Shown: positions 1 to 9,780 of the stretch, piece after piece | Layout of the letters: each line of letters opens with the position of its first letter | Numbering within the stretch: position 1 is the first letter of the stretch | NCBI GenBank assembly: GCA_963798865.1 | Contig: CAWCVZ010000038.1 | Coordinates: forward strand, 11,912-75,911 | DNA: 64,000 bases | Source of the DNA: RBG-16-34-14 sp963798865 | GTDB taxonomy: Bacteria; Bacteroidota; Ignavibacteria; Ignavibacteriales; Ignavibacteriaceae | Reading direction: 5' to 3' | Notes under the pieces: model-generated | Databases searched by the model: none | Told to the model about the DNA's origin: nothing | What the model saw: the letters and a program-made list of their open reading frames with translations, nothing else | Translations under genes and position numbers: made by a program

Positions 1-768
1 AGCAGATTTGCATATAATGATAAATTAGATCATCACCGACAAAAAACTGACGGTTTAAAAGTTTCTATTAATAATTTATCGCTTTTGCCAATTAATATTA
101 TTGAATTTCCCATTAGTAAATTTGATTCAATTTATAAGCCCCGCAAAATAAAAGGAAGTCCTTATCATCTATATTCTGCAATATTTAGTGTAGAATTAAT
201 TAAATATCTTATTGCTAATCTTTCTATTACTACCAAAATAACTTTTCGGATTGGAGTAATATGTCCATATCGAATTCAACAAATAATGATAGATAAAATG
301 ATTTCCAGTTTAGAGAATAAATCAAATATAAATATTATAACTGGTACTATACATGGTTTCCAAGGGGATGAATGTGAAATGATCATTAATTTATTAAATC
401 CTCCTACCTACATCAGTAACAATAAAAATATATTTCTCAATAATAAAAACCTAATCAATGTTTCTATTAGTCGAGCTAGAGATTATCTCCTGCTATTATT
501 GCCTATCGATCCCTCTAGACATTTTGATGTTGATAATCTTCACCACATAAAGAAAATTAAACAAATAATAAGCAATCATGCTGATACAGCAATAGCAACT
601 AAATATTATACTTCAGAAGAAATTGAAAAAATAATTCTATCAAAGAAGGGAGCTATTGAAGAGTTCTCATTTCCTACAAATCATCAGAGCATTAATATTT
701 ATACAAATCCAGCAAAAAAATATGAGATCCGTTATGATGAAAATGCCATTGATATACAAATAAAGTGA
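1..768 (+). CDS. Superfamily I (UPF1/DNA2-like) helicase, C-terminal part, cut by window edge
   Basis: The reading frame is open from base 1, so the true start lies outside the window; the first in-frame alternative start is a TTG at 85. The visible ~255 residues carry the C-terminal RecA-like motifs of UPF1/DNA2-type SF1 helicases. There is a GVICPYRIQQ segment, motif V as GTIHGFQGDE, and motif VI as NVSISRARDYLL with the arginine finger. It should couple ATP hydrolysis to translocation on nucleic acid. The ~75 residues after motif VI match nothing I know. Helicases of this class are common in defence modules, but the N-terminus and the partner genes are not visible, so its system cannot be named. 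Confidence 0.8.
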   Translation, partial: SRFAYNDKLDHHRQKTDGLKVSINNLSLLPINIIEFPISKFDSIYKPRKIKGSPYHLYSAIFSVELIKYLIANLSITTKITFRIGVICPYRIQQIMIDKMISSLENKSNINIITGTIHGFQGDECEMIINLLNPPTYISNNKNIFLNNKNLINVSISRARDYLLLLLPIDPSRHFDVDNLHHIKKIKQIISNHADTAIATKYYTSEEIEKIILSKKGAIEEFSFPTNHQSINIYTNPAKKYEIRYDENAIDIQIK

Positions 769-1144
769 CTAATTATAATTAATGAAATTATCTCAGCATC
801 CTTCTAAAGATAAGCTTTAAATCAATACCAATGACATTAAGATAGGAAGAAAGTGCAAAGAAAGAGAATTTCAGGAATATTATGGTGATATTATAACTTT
901 TCAATCACTAATTCTCCCTTCCAACCCTGCTAATCTTCTCATACTTCTATTCTTTAAACCTCTACTTCCTTCATAACTTCAGACGATTTAATCTATACTT
1001 TAGGTTCAATAATGTTTATCTTTAATAATCTTATTATTATAGTGCAAATAATTTAAGGGAAATGGGTTTTATTCGGCTATCCTGTTCAACCCTATTAAAG
1101 TGATTAGTAGATTTTTCTGAATGAATATTTTAGGAGAAAATTAT
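769..1144. other. Intergenic region without a gene
   Basis: AT-rich spacer between the helicase and the HEPN-GGCT pair. The end holds a good ribosome-binding site, AGGAG at 1132-1136, for the gene starting at 1145. No convincing ORF, RNA or terminator is seen. Confidence 0.6.
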
Positions 1145-1576
1145 ATGGCCGGTTTTTCAAAGTTATATTGTGTTGGCAAATTGGGTGGCTTTTTAGGCGC
1201 TGATGGTATAAGTTCTATCGACTTACAAATATTAGTAGGAGATGCAGATCGACAATGGTTGGAACCTCATTACTTTCTTAAATCATTGAAACCAATCGGT
1301 AAAATTCGCAGAATTATACCTGAAGTGCCAAATCATCCGAATTCACTTCTTGATGCTTGTATCGCATTTGCCCCTGAATATTTTGATAAATGCCCGTCGC
1401 TGGAGAAGGCAAATCGCATACTGGTGAATTATGATAGTCTTGATTTTAATCTGCACCAGGAAGATATACCTTCAATTTGGTTTGATTTGCGAAAAGAAGC
1501 TACTCCATATTTCAAACGATTAACAATATTTGAGGCTAATTTGACAATTTTGAATCCAACGGAATTTCTAAAATGA
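1145..1576 (+). CDS. Hypothetical protein, partner of the HEPN-GGCT protein
   Basis: A protein of 143 residues starting at ATG 1145, chosen over the in-frame ATG at 1121 because AGGAG sits 8 nt before it. It has no signal peptide, no membrane segment and no motif that I recognise. A run of small hydrophobic residues (KLGGFLGADG) near the start and a soluble mixed composition suggest a compact cytoplasmic protein. Its stop overlaps the next gene's ATG by 4 nt (ATGA), so the two are almost certainly translationally coupled and work together. It could be an antitoxin or adaptor for the HEPN protein; that is inference from context only. Confidence 0.65.
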   Translation: MAGFSKLYCVGKLGGFLGADGISSIDLQILVGDADRQWLEPHYFLKSLKPIGKIRRIIPEVPNHPNSLLDACIAFAPEYFDKCPSLEKANRILVNYDSLDFNLHQEDIPSIWFDLRKEATPYFKRLTIFEANLTILNPTEFLK

Positions 1577-2520
1577 CAGATAATAAAATCTGGTGGAAAA
1601 AATTACGAGAGTTTGAGCTTGAGAAAGTAATTACAAATTACAATGTAGCAAGATATCGTGATTTACCTATAGAACAAGCCAAGTATTATTTCGACTCAAT
1701 AAATCAACTTTGGAAGCGCTTCGACACACATAGGAAAGTGCATAATCTTTTAACTGAAATTGAACAAAAGGAAGGCCGTAAGGATAGCACATCCCTTCGG
1801 CAATTATTATTAAAAGGATTAACTGATGAGGCAAAAGAAGAATTGTGCCACAGTAGTGTTATGATAGCTTTGGTTAAACTTGATCCTAGAGTGATGAATC
1901 ACGATACCTTACGCGAATTAAATTATGATCCGGAGGATATTTCTGAAGAACAACGACTTGAAGCTGAAAAAGAACATTATGAATTGATAACACAATTTCA
2001 GACTAAAAGTAAAAATACTTCAGATCTTATTAAAAAATTATGCCGATTAATTTATGTGATTAGGTCAAATATTGCTCATGGTGAAAAGACACCGCAGGGG
2101 CCGGATTTGAATAAAGTAAAACGAGATGATAATGTATGCAATACAGCTATCCCAGTATTAGAGATGATAATTGACTTGCTTCTGGATAGACCATCAGAAA
2201 AATTGAGCGTTTATGGAACCCTTGCTGCAGATGGTGCAAATAGTCATCTACTTGACAATATGAATGGCGAATGGATAAATGGTAGAGTAAAAGGAGAAAT
2301 TACATTTAAGAACAATCTACCATACTTTAAATGGGATGTTGTAAATCAGAAACAAGTCGATGTGAAAGTATTTAAATCCAAATCTCTTCCGCAGAAATTA
2401 CATGAATTAGATAATTTTGAAGGGGAAACATATAAAAGAATATTAGTTCCTATAAAAGTTGGAAATGACATTGAGATTACTAACATTTATGAAAAAGCAG
2501 ACAACATCGAAATCGAATGA
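1573..2520 (+). CDS. HEPN-like domain fused to a gamma-glutamylcyclotransferase (AIG2)-like domain
   Basis: A 315-residue, two-domain protein. Residues ~1-205 are helical and contain VIRSNIAHGEKTP, an R-x4-H motif typical of HEPN ribonucleases. Residues ~212-310 read as a gamma-glutamylcyclotransferase/AIG2-like fold. The segment YGTLAADGANS is the substrate-loop motif, followed by NGEWINGRVKGEI and LHELDNFEGETYKR, with the glutamate expected for catalysis. GGCT proteins cleave gamma-glutamyl amines; HEPN proteins often cut RNA in toxin-antitoxin or abortive systems. The pair overlaps ATGA with the gene before it. I infer a toxin-like two-gene unit in which GGCT may process or sense a metabolite. 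The domain calls come from motifs only. Confidence 0.7.
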   Translation: MTDNKIWWKKLREFELEKVITNYNVARYRDLPIEQAKYYFDSINQLWKRFDTHRKVHNLLTEIEQKEGRKDSTSLRQLLLKGLTDEAKEELCHSSVMIALVKLDPRVMNHDTLRELNYDPEDISEEQRLEAEKEHYELITQFQTKSKNTSDLIKKLCRLIYVIRSNIAHGEKTPQGPDLNKVKRDDNVCNTAIPVLEMIIDLLLDRPSEKLSVYGTLAADGANSHLLDNMNGEWINGRVKGEITFKNNLPYFKWDVVNQKQVDVKVFKSKSLPQKLHELDNFEGETYKRILVPIKVGNDIEITNIYEKADNIEIE

Positions 2521-3814
2521 GAGATTGGTTATGTGTAAATAGAATAAGATACTTTAAATCTGGTTCTTCAGAACATGGTGCATCTTTTGCACAGTCTTGT
2601 TTGTTTAAGGCCAGGATCTATTGGGAATGAAGGTTAAGTTCATTGATGAATAAACTGACAGAATGATCAGGGAATGTTTGTTAAAGAAGCTATGCTTAAT
2701 CAATAATTAAAGGAATAGGAAAGATTAAGCAAAGTATTTTTTGCGAGTACGAATTTTATGATTTATTAGCAGATAAACTGTCCATATAAATACCAATATG
2801 AGCGAATGAAGGGCACACCGGGAATCGGCAACTCAGAATAAGCGATGATTAATTGACCGGGGAATGTATCAATGATTTATATTAAGTGATAATCTGTTTT
2901 TTACAAATATAAGTACCAATTGGGTTTGTTCCCGAAGGGACGCCCCAATTGATGCGATGATAAATTGATAAGTAAATGATAGGATGTATAATGATCGTTC
3001 CCATGATGTCTTTTACTAATGTAAGCGGAATGGAGGCGTGTCGAGGAACGAGCCGCTGGAATGGAGCGATGATGAACTGATAATAAATTGTGCCGAGTTT
3101 ACATAAGGTCAAATTATAGGACATCGATAGAATTTCAAATGTTTGTGAAGATGGGCATTATGTACTATAATTTTCCTTATGTAAATCTGGCTGACAATGT
3201 CAAAGGTGAACTGATGTTCTTGTTTATGTTGAGTGGGTTAATAATTTGTTACAAGAGTTTACGTAATCATCAAAGGAAGAAGTGGAATGAATGGTTATGA
3301 ATTCTTATATGAAGCACAATTAATTTTTTGATAGGACTGCAGATAAAACGAACAATCGATAGAAAGATTATAAAAGGATTTATTTAGAATGCTAAGGTTT
3401 AGTTTAATGATGATAAATTGATAGAATGTTTGCATGTTAGGTGATCTTTATAAATTGACAGAATTGCCAATGTTAGGTGATCGTTATACTAAGATAGAAC
3501 TACAAGGGAATGTAATCTACGCAGCGAAGGCACATCTTTTTGATTCAGCTGGCATATCTTTTTGTCGTACCCGTTGTTGAGCGGAGTTGTTAATTTATTC
3601 CAGTAACAATGGAGCGAGACTAAGGGTACAATACAAAAAGTATGACAGCTACTAAAAAGTGTGCCTGAGCGTCAATATAATGTTCGATAGAAAGTTTATG
3701 AAAGGATTTATTGAGAATGCTAAGGTTAAGTTTATTGATGATAAATTGATAGAATTACCAAGGCTGTGTGATGATTATAAATTGACAGAATGATCAGGTA
3801 TTGTTTGTTAAAAA

Positions 3815-3869
3815 AGCTTTGCTTATTCAATAAGTTAAAGAAATATAAAGATTAAGCAAAGTTTTTTTT
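3815..3869 (+). terminator. Hairpin with T-run, member of a repeated family
   Basis: A stem formed by CTTTGCTTA and its complement TAAGCAAAG, separated by about 24 nt and followed by eight T. It looks like an intrinsic terminator but is part of a dispersed repeat; other copies are at about 2688-2746 and 29699-29752. No plus-strand gene ends just before it, so its role may be structural rather than termination. Confidence 0.5.
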
Positions 3870-4097
3870 GCCAATGCTAATGTTATGATTTATTGTATAG
3901 ATAAAAAAATTATTTGTGCCCGTAATTATCGGAAATGAATGGTTATGAATTCCAATATGAGGGCACAATTAATTTTTTGATAGGATTGCAGATGTTGAGT
4001 AATATGAGAAAATCGATTCTAAGGGGTGATTTTTGAAAAGTAGGGATAAATGGTGGCTTGATATAAACAAGATAGCTTAGAGATGAAAAAATGACTG

Positions 4098-4127
4098 AAA
4101 ACCTACGCTATTTCGTAGGTTTTTTTA
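4098..4127. terminator. Short symmetric hairpin, likely bidirectional terminator
   Basis: AAAACCTACG and CGTAGGTTTT pair around a 6-nt loop with T-runs on both strands. It lies ~50 nt past the stop of the minus-strand gene ending at 4179. Degenerate copies occur at about 30076-30104 and 44246-44270, so it also belongs to a dispersed repeat. Confidence 0.6.
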
Positions 4128-4178
4128 GAGTTGCTTTGGTTAAATGTTGAGCAAAAATTAGCAAAGGTTAGAAAATCA

Positions 4179-5297
4179 TTATACAGATTCAAGAATTTCG
4201 ATTTCATATTCTTCTAAAAATTGTGAAGGTTTTATTGGTTCGAGATGTGCCAATGAATTCCGGATATCTTTTAGTTTTTTTATCAAAATTTTTATGTTGG
4301 GATCAATTCTAGTTCCATTACTAAATATCTGATGATAAATTAATCCTATTTCCATTTCATAAATATTATTAATAGTTTCCCCATATTTATCAGTATAAGG
4401 TATGGTTAAATGTGATCTAATGCTTTTAATGATTTTTATTCTTGATTTCTCTATATAGGGAAATAAATCAGTTACTTGTCCATACCATCTTCTTCTATTC
4501 AATTCATCCTTATTTGGTGATAATGTCAAGAATGCCGAATGTATTTGTTCTTTTCCATCAAATGTTTGTTTAATGCCGTTTTTCCAATTAGGTATAGTTC
4601 CTTTTTTCCAATTTTTGAGAACTGCATAATTTTTCAAAATATTTATTGGATCAATAATGTTTTTTAATTCTTCCTCAGCAAGAATAACTGATAATTCCGG
4701 ATCCCATAAGGCAATATTCAAAATTGTAGAAAGTGTAATCCTTTTTTGCAAATCATTTATATTTTTTTTACTTAATAAATTAACGCTGAATAATAAAATA
4801 TCGAGGGTACCTACATATCCTTTCCAGAATAAATATTTAATCCCAATTTCCTCGTTTTTATAAAGCAAATTTGGATCATCTACTTTTAGACAGAACATAG
4901 TCTTACATAGTTTTGATTGATTGCGACTATGGCTACTATAATCAAAAATAAATTTCAACCATTCTATATGATCGTTCTCTAAATCTAACCAAATGATCCG
5001 GTTTTTAAACTTTTCTTCATGAATTAAATCATTAATATTTATTATATCATCAGGATTATAATCCGATTTAAATTGATCATAAAGATAATGTATTGGCGAA
5101 TTTATTTTAGTTGGGATACTTAGGCTACTCCACTCCCATTCATTCAATTCAAATATTCTATTTTTTAAAGCGGAGTTAAATCCATCTGGAGAATTTTCCG
5201 GGAAAATTACTATTATATTGTTTCCATCTCTAAAATTATTAATTATTTCTTCTAGAAAAGAATTCGGTCCCGGGAGTGACCAAAAAAAATTATTCAT
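4179..5297 (-). CDS. Third gene of STAND operon: protein with C-terminal HEPN-like motif
   Basis: 372 residues, last gene of the minus-strand operon, starting 2 nt after the stop of the NTPase gene, so coupling is likely. The N-terminus (residues ~1-150) has an alpha/beta look (LPGPNSFLEEII, NIIVIFPE, RIIWLDLEN) like a P-loop-type fold lacking a clear Walker A. Near the C-terminus is LKDIRNSLAHLEPI, matching the R-x4-H pattern of SWT1-type HEPN domains and suggesting an RNase or a protein-interaction module. I do not recognise the full-length family. In context it is the probable effector or adaptor of the NTPase. The HEPN call is moderately sure, the role is inference. Confidence 0.65.
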   Translation of the reverse strand: MNNFFWSLPGPNSFLEEIINNFRDGNNIIVIFPENSPDGFNSALKNRIFELNEWEWSSLSIPTKINSPIHYLYDQFKSDYNPDDIININDLIHEEKFKNRIIWLDLENDHIEWLKFIFDYSSHSRNQSKLCKTMFCLKVDDPNLLYKNEEIGIKYLFWKGYVGTLDILLFSVNLLSKKNINDLQKRITLSTILNIALWDPELSVILAEEELKNIIDPINILKNYAVLKNWKKGTIPNWKNGIKQTFDGKEQIHSAFLTLSPNKDELNRRRWYGQVTDLFPYIEKSRIKIIKSIRSHLTIPYTDKYGETINNIYEMEIGLIYHQIFSNGTRIDPNIKILIKKLKDIRNSLAHLEPIKPSQFLEEYEIEILESV

Positions 5298-5299
5298 GA

Positions 5300-8200
5300 T
5301 TAATTAATAAACCTCTTCAAAAAAGGATCGAGTTCTTTATTAGCATCTATTAAGTTTAATTTATCAGCCCACTTTATTACATTTTCTATACATGACGAAT
5401 CAAGATCTTCATGTATTATACTAATGTCTTCATTTCCGAGGATGGATAGGGATCTAATAATATCTAATTTAAAGTCATTTTCTAAGCCAAACTCTTTTAA
5501 AATAGAATCCTTATTGTTTTCATCAAATAATATGCTACTTCCACTCGATATGATTTCTTCCAAAGGAATTTTAGTAAGCAAGTTTTCTTGAATTTTTTCT
5601 ATAAATAAATGCCAGTTGCCACTTTTATCAAATATTTTATTTCGTTCTTCTATTTCTAGACCAAAGTTATAATCTGTTGACCATCTTCTGATTGCTGCAT
5701 CATTCCATGGTTTTAAAGATATTTGATTTAGTTCATTTTTTGATTCAATTTTATCATATTCTGAGATAATATCCCACGTATGTAGAGGATCGGCAAGAAA
5801 AATTATACGTATGAATGAATTTTTTGAATGTAATTTTTTTATTTTTTGATAAACATCATCTATCCATGAAGGAGACCAAAGAATACTTTTTTCAATTAAT
5901 AAAAGGTTAATTGAATCTTTTCCCTCAGTTAGTCTTTTTTCTATTATATCATTTATTTTTTGCAAAAAATCTGATTTATCTTTTACTGTCTTTATTGAAT
6001 AAAAATTTTGTTCTCCAAAAGAAGATTGTAAAAAGTTTTTAACTGACTTAATCCCACTTGCAGTTGAACCATAAATTATACTAATTCCATTTGATTGGGA
6101 CTTCAGATAATATTCTTGTTTTGCAGTTAACGGACTTTTTCTATAATATTCCATACCCTTACTTTTATAAGAACTCCTAAAAGTATCAGGGGCATATTCT
6201 AACGGTTTTTCTCTTTCTTTAAAAAGTTCAGCTTCTATTTGCTGATCATTTCCTAATAAAGAAAGACTGTTTGGACTTCTTAAGGCATAATTAGATAATC
6301 CAACTATTCTTAATATTCCTAATCCAACCATTTCATCGAGAAGAGCGTGAATGGATTCAATATCCGAATTATTACTGAATCCTTCCGGCCAAAGATTTAT
6401 AAATTCACGAATTGCTTGAATTGAAAAACCTTCCGTCAACCTTAATTCTTTATCATCCAGAGAGTCATAAGCTATAGCAAATGTTAAAAAGTCGTAACGC
6501 GGATCTAGATTCAATGTCAAACGGAAATTTTTCAAAATTGCATCCCTTAATTCTTTCCCATGAGACACTTCATCAATTTGCTTTGAAGTTATTATGTAGG
6601 GGGGAGTATTTCTGGTATTTTGATTTAGTACAATATCATTAAGATGTTTTAATAATTGATTGCAGTAAAGCTGTATTAAACTTGGATAATAATTAGTTTG
6701 GGAAAGGATTCGGGTTATTAAATCGGGTGATTCAAATTTATATCCACAATATTTTAAGGGTTTTTCAATTAGATTTCTAGCTTCTTTCCATTCAGAATTC
6801 TGCAATAATGGTCCTACACAAATAGCATCTCCCAAATGAGCTAGGGGTTGGTTAATTTGTTTTGAAGTTCTTTGTACATTATGCAGCCCTGCAAATACTA
6901 TTTTAAATTTTCTATTGGTTTTCTCCATTAATCCTTTTAAGGCTTGCGATTTAATAAAATTATCTTGTCCGTCTAAATCCAGGAAATTGTCTGCTTCATC
7001 TAATAGAAGTACAATTCTATTTTTTTTATTTTTCTCAATCCATTGTTCTATATATTCAAAAATTTTTTCATAACTAACATTAATTTTTGCATTATCGGGG
7101 ATTATTGGAGATGATGTAACTATTTGTTTTAATTCCTTAGCTATCAGATAAAAGATTTCTTCAATTGATTTATTGTAACCAATACCTTCATTTTTTAAAT
7201 CGATCCATTTAATCACTATTCCATCGTCCGGGTTATTATATCTTTTTTCCACTTCCCTCAATAGTGCTGTTTTTCCTAACTGTCTGCCTCCATATATAAA
7301 ACAACTTCCGAATGGATCAAATATTTGTTGAATTTCCCTGGTTCTTCCATAGAACATTTCAGTTGGAACTAATCCGGCTGTTATGGTGTATGGTTCATAA
7401 AATGAGAATGGAACAGTGCATTCAAATAATGCCTTCATTCGTGCACTTCTTTCTCCTGCTAAATAAGTCAAAATAATATCATCGATAATTAAAAATTTAT
7501 GCCTCCTTTCTTTTAAAATATGGGCGATTTCTCTTCTTTTATACTCTGTTAGAGTTCCAAAATAAAATATAAAAGTTGTTGAGTTCTTTGAAAATTGATT
7601 GTAAACTTTTACTATTTCATCTTCGCTCTGCCTATCCCAAAGAGGTATTATTTGATAATTACCTTTTGCAAGGGAACCATAATAAGAAATTGGGCAGGAA
7701 TTTTTATCTTTTAATTCTTCAGTTGAAATATTAATAATCGTAAACCCAAACTGTTTACGTATATTTAATTCACGAATGGTAGTAAAACCAAAATACTTCA
7801 TAATTGATTCAACACCATGTTCAGAGACTTTCCTATCCCGTTTCATTTCAAACCAATTTTCAATTGCATCTGCAGCTAAATTTGCTTGAGTGCCTGGCAC
7901 ATTTTTCATAATGTGCAAATGTCTTTCCCGAATATCAATTAGAACTTTATAGGGTTTGGTTTTATTTAGGTATTGATCTAATTCTCTTACGTTGTCAGGG
8001 AAAAATTTGCTAAAACTATCAGATGAATCTATTTCCAATGGAAGTTCCTGCTGATTCTCAACGAGATGTATGTATTCATTTGCGGAAAGTAAATCTCCAT
8101 TTTTTAATGCTTCATTAATTCTTTGCAGTTTGCTATTATCATCTAGACCAATTTTATCTAATCGATCCTTTAGTCGATTTATTTCCTTTTCTTTTTTGGA

Positions 8201-9589
8201 ATTTATATCCTTCTTTATCCCCGCTAATATATTGTGTCTAAATCCGAAATCATAAATTTCATTTAAAGATTGTTCGATCGAATCAATTTTTGCTTTGAAA
8301 TCTAATCTATCCTTTTCATTGATTATTCCATTGGATACTTCATTTTCTAAAATTTCTGACGTATGATTTATGTCTCTTTGTAAAGCATCAATACATTCTT
8401 TTTTATTTTTTTCTCTTTCATTTATATACTTTTCAACTAAACTAGTGTTGTTTTGATTTTCACTGAGAATTTCAATGATATGCCCGGTCGAATAGTGATC
8501 TCTTTTATTTTTCTTTTCCTCAAATAGTAGATTATAATCATTTTTTTCTTCAATAAGATAATTGAAATAATCATTAATCAAATCTGCTTTCTCAAAATGT
8601 TTAATTTTCCAGGAAAAATCTAAAACAATTGAATTTATAAAAAGCAAAGGTTTGTTTAAAATTTTATCTACACCCATTTGCAAATTACTAGAGTTGTTAC
8701 TTCCCAGTATAATTTCCCGTAAATGTTTCAACGAGATTAGCAATTGATACAATCCTGAATGAATTTCAAGAGACTGAGAATTTTGTAATAATAATTCAAT
8801 TTCTTTTATTGAATTATTTGATAAGGAAATGAAATTTTTCCGGAAATCTGATGTTAATTCTTGAAAATAATTGTGGCTTTTTGACAAACTTTTATTATTA
8901 ATATTCAACCAAATATTTGCATATTCAAAAAATTCTTTTAGGTGTTTAATAATTGCTGAAATACCATCTGCATTTATGGAGGAACCTTGCTTATGCTTAA
9001 GATCAATTCTATATGTATCATCAATAATTTTATTCAAGGAATGTTGATCACTTAATTCCTTTATTTTTATTTTGAATTTTTCTATTTCATTTGTTTTATT
9101 ATTTAAAATGATATCAACCAGTTTGTCAATCATACCTGATTTTTCATTCCATTTTGCCCAGACTCTTTTTGCTGGCGGTACAGGGATCTTTAAATTTCTT
9201 GAATTGTTCTTCCATTCTTTTAAATCCGAAATTAATTTTTCAAGTTCATATTCTTCATTTGATTGAATAAGGTAATCGTAAACCGAAACATCTTTAATAT
9301 TACGGCAGTTATCCGAAAATTCATAAATAAGTTTTATTAAGGCATACAATTCTTCAGTTCCATTTAGTTTAATGGTTCTAAGTATATTACTTGCATTTGA
9401 ACCTGGAGCAAATATAGCAGACTGGAGTGCAGAAGAAGTAATCAGAGTTTGATATTTGGATGATTCATTAATTAATAAAAATTCTCCCAGAATGGGGTTT
9501 ATGTATTGTGCATATTCATCATAATCCCGGGTTAAATATTGGGAAATAATATTACATTTAAGAATTTTATGGAGGATCGTATCATTCAT
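5300..9589 (-). CDS. Large STAND-like NTPase (1429 aa), core of an unclassified three-gene operon
   Basis: The first ~500 residues are helical with long coiled coils. A region around 560-770 (EHGVESIMKYFGF, then alternating strands) precedes a clear NTPase. This has MFYGRTREIQQI, Walker A in IYGGRQLGKTALL, Walker B as IVLLLDEADNFLD, and a winged-helix-like stretch after it, the plan of STAND/AAA signal NTPases. A second, degenerate P-loop-like segment (ISIIYGSTASGIKS) lies near residue 1165. The reading frame stays open ~237 bases upstream of ATG 9589, to about 9826, with no other good start. This suggests that translation enters from the upstream coiled-coil ORF through a frameshift. Likely a sensor or assembly platform. 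Confidence 0.8.
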   Translation of the reverse strand: MNDTILHKILKCNIISQYLTRDYDEYAQYINPILGEFLLINESSKYQTLITSSALQSAIFAPGSNASNILRTIKLNGTEELYALIKLIYEFSDNCRNIKDVSVYDYLIQSNEEYELEKLISDLKEWKNNSRNLKIPVPPAKRVWAKWNEKSGMIDKLVDIILNNKTNEIEKFKIKIKELSDQHSLNKIIDDTYRIDLKHKQGSSINADGISAIIKHLKEFFEYANIWLNINNKSLSKSHNYFQELTSDFRKNFISLSNNSIKEIELLLQNSQSLEIHSGLYQLLISLKHLREIILGSNNSSNLQMGVDKILNKPLLFINSIVLDFSWKIKHFEKADLINDYFNYLIEEKNDYNLLFEEKKNKRDHYSTGHIIEILSENQNNTSLVEKYINEREKNKKECIDALQRDINHTSEILENEVSNGIINEKDRLDFKAKIDSIEQSLNEIYDFGFRHNILAGIKKDINSKKEKEINRLKDRLDKIGLDDNSKLQRINEALKNGDLLSANEYIHLVENQQELPLEIDSSDSFSKFFPDNVRELDQYLNKTKPYKVLIDIRERHLHIMKNVPGTQANLAADAIENWFEMKRDRKVSEHGVESIMKYFGFTTIRELNIRKQFGFTIINISTEELKDKNSCPISYYGSLAKGNYQIIPLWDRQSEDEIVKVYNQFSKNSTTFIFYFGTLTEYKRREIAHILKERRHKFLIIDDIILTYLAGERSARMKALFECTVPFSFYEPYTITAGLVPTEMFYGRTREIQQIFDPFGSCFIYGGRQLGKTALLREVEKRYNNPDDGIVIKWIDLKNEGIGYNKSIEEIFYLIAKELKQIVTSSPIIPDNAKINVSYEKIFEYIEQWIEKNKKNRIVLLLDEADNFLDLDGQDNFIKSQALKGLMEKTNRKFKIVFAGLHNVQRTSKQINQPLAHLGDAICVGPLLQNSEWKEARNLIEKPLKYCGYKFESPDLITRILSQTNYYPSLIQLYCNQLLKHLNDIVLNQNTRNTPPYIITSKQIDEVSHGKELRDAILKNFRLTLNLDPRYDFLTFAIAYDSLDDKELRLTEGFSIQAIREFINLWPEGFSNNSDIESIHALLDEMVGLGILRIVGLSNYALRSPNSLSLLGNDQQIEAELFKEREKPLEYAPDTFRSSYKSKGMEYYRKSPLTAKQEYYLKSQSNGISIIYGSTASGIKSVKNFLQSSFGEQNFYSIKTVKDKSDFLQKINDIIEKRLTEGKDSINLLLIEKSILWSPSWIDDVYQKIKKLHSKNSFIRIIFLADPLHTWDIISEYDKIESKNELNQISLKPWNDAAIRRWSTDYNFGLEIEERNKIFDKSGNWHLFIEKIQENLLTKIPLEEIISSGSSILFDENNKDSILKEFGLENDFKLDIIRSLSILGNEDISIIHEDLDSSCIENVIKWADKLNLIDANKELDPFLKRFIN

Positions 9590-9780
9590 ACCTGATAGAT
9601 TAAGTATTTCTTGAAGAGCAGAGGCATCACCAATTCTGTTTTCTAATATTAAGTAAAAACATAATCTTTCATATTCTTTATTTTTATCAGCATCATTGCT
9701 TTTTTTAATTGACTCAATTATGATATTTGAATTTAACTCTTTACTATAGTGCTCTCGCTGATTTTTCTCAATTATTAAAT

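Larger units (their letters stand above)
2521..4178. repeat. Repeat-rich non-coding region (degenerate island repeat family)
   Basis: About 1.65 kb without a believable gene; small ORFs at 2882-3300 are low in coding character. It consists of decayed copies of a repeat whose recognisable pieces are GATAAATTGATAGAATG, ATAAATTGACAGAATGATCA and GAGAATGCYAAGGTT. Its right part (about 3340-4130) is clearly homologous to 29480-30115, next to the CRISPR array. Two hairpins of the family lie at about 2688-2746 and 3815-3869. The same pieces also recur near 44150-44280. Confidence 0.75.

Noticed and set aside
2882..3300. Two small ORFs (80 and 70 codons) on opposite strands
   Set aside because: They lie in a degenerate repeat region, overlap each other, and lack ribosome-binding sites or motifs.
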